Assembly: GCF_004114975.1 (NCBI RefSeq)
Contig: NZ_CP030051.1
Location: forward strand, 3,782,001-3,846,000
Direction of reading: 5' to 3'
Length of the DNA: 64,000 nt
Origin: Bradyrhizobium guangdongense
Lineage (GTDB): Bacteria > Pseudomonadota > Alphaproteobacteria > Rhizobiales > Xanthobacteraceae
Under the pieces are notes generated by a model that saw only the letters and a list, made by a program, of their open reading frames with translations, was not told where the DNA came from and did not search any database. Made by a program: the position numbers and the translations under genes. Of the stretch, positions 61,385-64,000 are shown one piece after another. Position 1 is the stretch's first letter, and each line of letters opens with the position of its first letter.

Positions 61385-61612
61385 ATGCCGAGGTACTTCT
61401 TCAATGTCCGCAATGTGCAGCCCAGCTTCGATTGCGAAGGCGAGGAGTTGCCCGACGACGAGGCTGCCTGGCGCGAGGCCACCTCTTATGCTGGCGAACT
61501 ATTCAAGGACATAGACGGCCGGTTCCGCCCAGGTCAGGAATGGAGCCTGGAAGTGACTGATGCTTCCCGCAAGCCGATCTATCGGATCGAAATCAGTGCC
61601 AAGCAGAGTTAG
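61385..61612 (+). CDS. DUF6894 family small protein
   Basis: Protein of 75 residues beginning MPRYFFNVRN and containing EGEELPDDEAAWREA and a conserved WSLEVTDASRKPIYRI strand, which I recognise as the DUF6894 family common in Bradyrhizobium and relatives, often in many copies per genome. No function is known. ATG 61385. Confidence 0.85.
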   Translation: MPRYFFNVRNVQPSFDCEGEELPDDEAAWREATSYAGELFKDIDGRFRPGQEWSLEVTDASRKPIYRIEISAKQS

Positions 61613-61619
61613 GTGATCT

Positions 61620-61826
61620 TCAGAAGACCGCCGAGCGAGGCGGGGGAGCGTTTGGCTTGGCAAGCCAATCGCTGATCTGCGCTGCTTTCTCGGCTTGGTA
61701 AACCCGCCTCATCAGGAGTTCCCGCTCGGTGCCCGGTTCCAGGCGTTCGGCGGCCTCGCGGTATCGCGCCGCCTCGTCCAGTAGGCGTTCCCTGAAACTC
61801 TTGGTGTGCTTAACACGCCGACGCAT
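61620..61826 (-). CDS. Hypothetical small helical protein
   Basis: Protein of 68 residues, highly charged and predicted all-helical (ERLLDEAARYREAAERLE), opening with basic MRRRVKHTKSF. The ATG at 61826 has GGAGG seven bases upstream, so the longer frame to 61841 is not used. Similar short proteins are frequent in rhizobia, but no function is established. Convergent with the DUF6894 gene. Confidence 0.7.
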   Translation of the reverse strand: MRRRVKHTKSFRERLLDEAARYREAAERLEPGTERELLMRRVYQAEKAAQISDWLAKPNAPPPRSAVF

Positions 61827-61995
61827 GCGAAGTCCTCCCACGCTGAGTCCCGCCCGTACGTGGGGTCATACCCTGACAAGGGAACATCTGAGGTGCTCTT
61901 AAGTTCCGCTGGCGGAACGAGCTCAGTCGAAATGACCCTTGGGGGAGGCGTCGCACCGCCCGTCCTGAACAGGATCTCGGTTGTGGACCAGTGCC

Positions 61996-62337
61996 ATGGC
62001 TTCGGTGCTCTTGGTTGAAGACGAGCCCCTTATCCGCATGATGGTTGCCGATATGCTGGTGGAGCTCGGTCATTCCGTGGCGGGTGAGGCCAGCGATCTC
62101 GCAACTGGTCTGATGCTTGCGTCTGCATCCGGCATCGAAGCGGCCATCCTGGACGTGAAGCTTGGCGAGGACAGCTCTGAAATTATCGCCGAGGCACTGC
62201 AAAGCAGGCGTATTCCGTTTGTGTTCGCCAGCGGATACGGTGCGGACGGAATACCGGCGGCGTTCAAAGATCATCCCGTTCTGCGAAAGCCATTCCCGAT
62301 TGAAGAGCTTGAGAGCTTGGCCGCGCTGTTGTCGTAA
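61996..62337 (+). CDS. Stand-alone response regulator receiver protein
   Basis: Single receiver domain of 113 residues, CheY-like. The acidic pocket is VEDE (7-10), the phospho-acceptor D53 is in AILDVKLGE, and the conserved Lys98 is in LRKPFP. There is no output domain and no kinase gene nearby, so it would act by protein contact or as a phosphate sink. Such orphan receivers are numerous in Bradyrhizobium. The ATG at 61996 is preferred to a TTG at 61981. Confidence 0.9.
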   Translation: MASVLLVEDEPLIRMMVADMLVELGHSVAGEASDLATGLMLASASGIEAAILDVKLGEDSSEIIAEALQSRRIPFVFASGYGADGIPAAFKDHPVLRKPFPIEELESLAALLS

Positions 62338-62384
62338 GCGTCTCGACGCAATTGCCAGCGTAGCAGAGCCGATTTCGTTCGCAG

Positions 62385-62612
62385 TCACTGCTTCGGCAGG
62401 CCGATTTCCCTGATTGTAAGCTCGGCCAACGCAATGGCGTTGGTGACGCCGCGACTGTGAATGTCGACCATCTTCTTCGCCACAAGTTCACAGATCGGAT
62501 CGTTCCGGTCGACCAGGTCGAGCTTGCGCAAGGCCTGGCGAAAGGCCAGTTCGAGAACGTGTTGCTGTTCGTGGGTGAGGTCGATGTTCGCGATCAAACA
62601 TGAAATCGGCAT
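62385..62612 (-). CDS. Hypothetical small protein
   Basis: Protein of 75 residues: MPISCLIANIDL, then HEQQHVLELAFRQALRKLDLVDRNDPICELVAKKMVDI. It is helical with ordinary codon use and resembles short rhizobial proteins of unknown function. A CxxxxC-like pair is not evident, only two separated cysteines. It lies between the receiver gene and the transposon end. Confidence 0.7.
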   Translation of the reverse strand: MPISCLIANIDLTHEQQHVLELAFRQALRKLDLVDRNDPICELVAKKMVDIHSRGVTNAIALAELTIREIGLPKQ

Positions 62613-62908
62613 CGGCGTTGCTCCGCGCGTTAAGGAGGCGGGAGCACAACGGTCTCTCTGTCACCGAAAGAAGCCACGGGCAGGGCGATGATGTAAATAC
62701 ATTTCTATCTTTACGGTTGGCAGTCAACGGACTCCGAGTGCCAAATCGTCACGCCCTCGGTTTTTTCACTCTGGCGTACCATGCTAGGGTAGTCGTGCGT
62801 GAATGCTCTTCCGCCATTGCAAATCCAAAGAAGAGGCCGCCAAGTGAGGCGGCCCCAGACCGCTGACAAAGTCCTCGCCATTGGCGGGGACTTTTGATTC
62901 ATTGAGGG
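62613..62908. other. Non-coding gap before the transposase, with hairpins
   Basis: No convincing gene. Two stem-loops lie close to the transposase: GGCCGCC-N6-GGCGGCC (62835-62854) and AAAGTCCTCGCC-ATT-GGCGGGGACTTT (62868-62894, 11 of 12 pairs plus one G-T), the latter followed by a short T-run. They may protect the transposase from outside transcription or form part of the element's left end, which I cannot define. Confidence 0.5.
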
Positions 62909-64000
62909 ATGCTTCGCAAACCCTCGCCGCAACAGACCGAGCTGGAGATGGTCAGTCTCGACGGTCTGGTTCTGAAGGATCACCTGCTTCGCAAGATCGA
63001 TGCGGTGATCGATTTTTCCTTTATCCACGATCGGGTTGCAGGGCTTTATTGCCCGGACAATGGCCGCCCACCGCTGGATCCGACCTTGATGTTCAAGGCG
63101 CTGTTCATTGGTTACCTGTTCGGCATTCGCTCCGAACGGCAGCTCGTACGAGAGATCGAGGTCAACGTCGCCTACCGCTGGTTTTTGGGGCTGAAGCTGA
63201 CCGATCCGGTGTTCGACGCCTCAACGCTGAGCCAGAACCGGCGGCGGCGCTACAACGACACGGCCGTTGCGCAGGACATCTTTGATGCCGTCGTGGAGCA
63301 GGCGATCACCAAGGGGCTGGTCGATGGCACAGTGCTGTATACCGACTCGACCCACCTCAAGGCCAACGCCAACAAGAACCGCTACGATACAGCGGTGGTT
63401 GCCAAATCGCGCGCCGATTACTGGGATGCGCTCGACGCGGCGATCGAGGAAGATCGGCTAGCCCACGGCAAAAAGCCCCTGCAAGAGAAGGCGCGCCAGC
63501 CAGTCGAGAAAGAGACCAAGGTCTCCCGAACTGATCCGGATGCCGGCTACATGGTGCGCGAGGGCAAGCCGAAGGGCTTCTTCTATCTCGACCATCGCAC
63601 CGTCGACGGCCGGCTCGGCATCATCACAGATACCTATGCCACGCCTGCCAATGTGCACGACTCGATCGTCTATCTGGGCAGGCTTGACCGCCAGCGAGAG
63701 CGCTTTGACTTTGACGTCGGCGCCGTCGGGCTCGATGCTGGCTACGCTACCTCAGGCATCGCTCAGGGCCTGGAGCAACGCGGCATTCTCGGGGTCACCG
63801 GCTATCGCCGCCCAACCCCGCCGCGCTCAGGCATGATGGCGAGCAGCCAATTCCACTACGACGCGGCTGTGGACGGCTACCGCTGCCCGAAAGGTCAACT
63901 GCTGGCCTATGCCACAACCGACCGCACAGGCTACCGCCACTACAAGAGCGAGCCGGCGATCTGCCGGGCTTGTCCGTTGCTGGCCTCCTGCACATCGAGC
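62909..64000 (+). CDS. IS1182-like DDE transposase, truncated by window end
   Basis: Partial coding region of 364 codons without a stop inside the window. It begins MLRKPSPQQTELEMVSLDGLV, with an N-terminal DUF772-type domain (DPTLMFKALFIGYLFGIRSERQLVREIEVN) and a DDE-type catalytic core whose first acid is likely in YTDSTHLKANANKN (about 148) and second in VGLDAGYATS. The segment CRACPLLASCTSS near the end is the zinc-like motif of IS1182 family transposases. GAGGG precedes the ATG. The element's ends and any target duplication are not visible on the right. Confidence 0.9.
   Translation, partial: MLRKPSPQQTELEMVSLDGLVLKDHLLRKIDAVIDFSFIHDRVAGLYCPDNGRPPLDPTLMFKALFIGYLFGIRSERQLVREIEVNVAYRWFLGLKLTDPVFDASTLSQNRRRRYNDTAVAQDIFDAVVEQAITKGLVDGTVLYTDSTHLKANANKNRYDTAVVAKSRADYWDALDAAIEEDRLAHGKKPLQEKARQPVEKETKVSRTDPDAGYMVREGKPKGFFYLDHRTVDGRLGIITDTYATPANVHDSIVYLGRLDRQRERFDFDVGAVGLDAGYATSGIAQGLEQRGILGVTGYRRPTPPRSGMMASSQFHYDAAVDGYRCPKGQLLAYATTDRTGYRHYKSEPAICRACPLLASCTSS

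Noticed and set aside
1..64000. tRNA, rRNA or CRISPR features
   Set aside because: No cloverleaf, rRNA stretch or regularly spaced repeat array was recognised on reading; a dedicated tRNA scan was not possible.

Overview
The window reads as a chromosomal segment of a high-GC alphaproteobacterium, most likely Bradyrhizobium or a close relative. The evidence is the gene content (class I PHA synthase, FabA, Omp25-type barrels whose mature ends begin with a DLAARPY-like motif, a hom-glpX pair, an alphaproteobacterial suf cluster, DUF6894 and other small rhizobial proteins) and several short palindromic intergenic repeats of a kind I associate with Bradyrhizobium. GC is so high that most genes carry long open frames on the opposite strand. 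No rRNA, tRNA or CRISPR array was recognised.

Layout. 0-8 kb: envelope and sensing genes (M23 peptidase, Bcp peroxiredoxin with a basic tail, giant AsmA-like protein, Cache-type chemoreceptor). 8-18 kb: DoxX, MFS carrier, tyrS, anmK, a GST-SMR pair behind a promoter with striking palindromes, DUF1697, a hydrolase, and a divergent LytTR regulator/acyltransferase pair. 17.7-24.6 kb: Fe-S assembly cluster (NifS-like, sufB, sufC, sufD, sufS, DUF59, sufA) with a possible Irr box before sufB. 24.7-33.3 kb: a 139-bp inverted-repeat element, TfoX-like protein, an isolated fabA, diguanylate cyclase, DEAD-box helicase, AraC regulator, secreted caspase-like protein and an FAD hydroxylase. 33.4-38.1 kb: three outer-membrane barrel genes, one an internal duplication of a whole barrel, separated by terminators that share a GCCCCGG stem. 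38.5-50.9 kb: housekeeping and metabolism (parE, DedA, PaiB-like, argC, MAPEG, phaC, lipoprotein, aminotransferase-hom-glpX, HAD dehalogenase).

50.9-59.8 kb is the most interesting part. An orphan solute-binding-like protein lies divergent from a LysR gene. Next, a GntR/FCD regulator lies divergent from an apparent six-gene catabolic operon: crotonase, class III CoA-transferase, TctC, TctB, TctA and a PdxA-type dehydrogenase. Three copies of a TTTTTGAATGCAA palindrome lie around the gntR/crotonase intergenic region at near-integral helical spacing, so GntR probably controls the operon. The crotonase lacks both classical hydratase glutamates. The pathway looks like import of a small carboxylate, CoA transfer, an unusual crotonase step and a beta-hydroxyacid oxidation. 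The substrate cannot be named from sequence.

59.9-64 kb: an L,D-transpeptidase, several short proteins, a stand-alone receiver protein, and the start of an IS1182-like transposase that runs off the window.

Start codons were chosen from ribosome-binding sites, signal peptides and family length. Family assignments are from motif recognition, not database searches.
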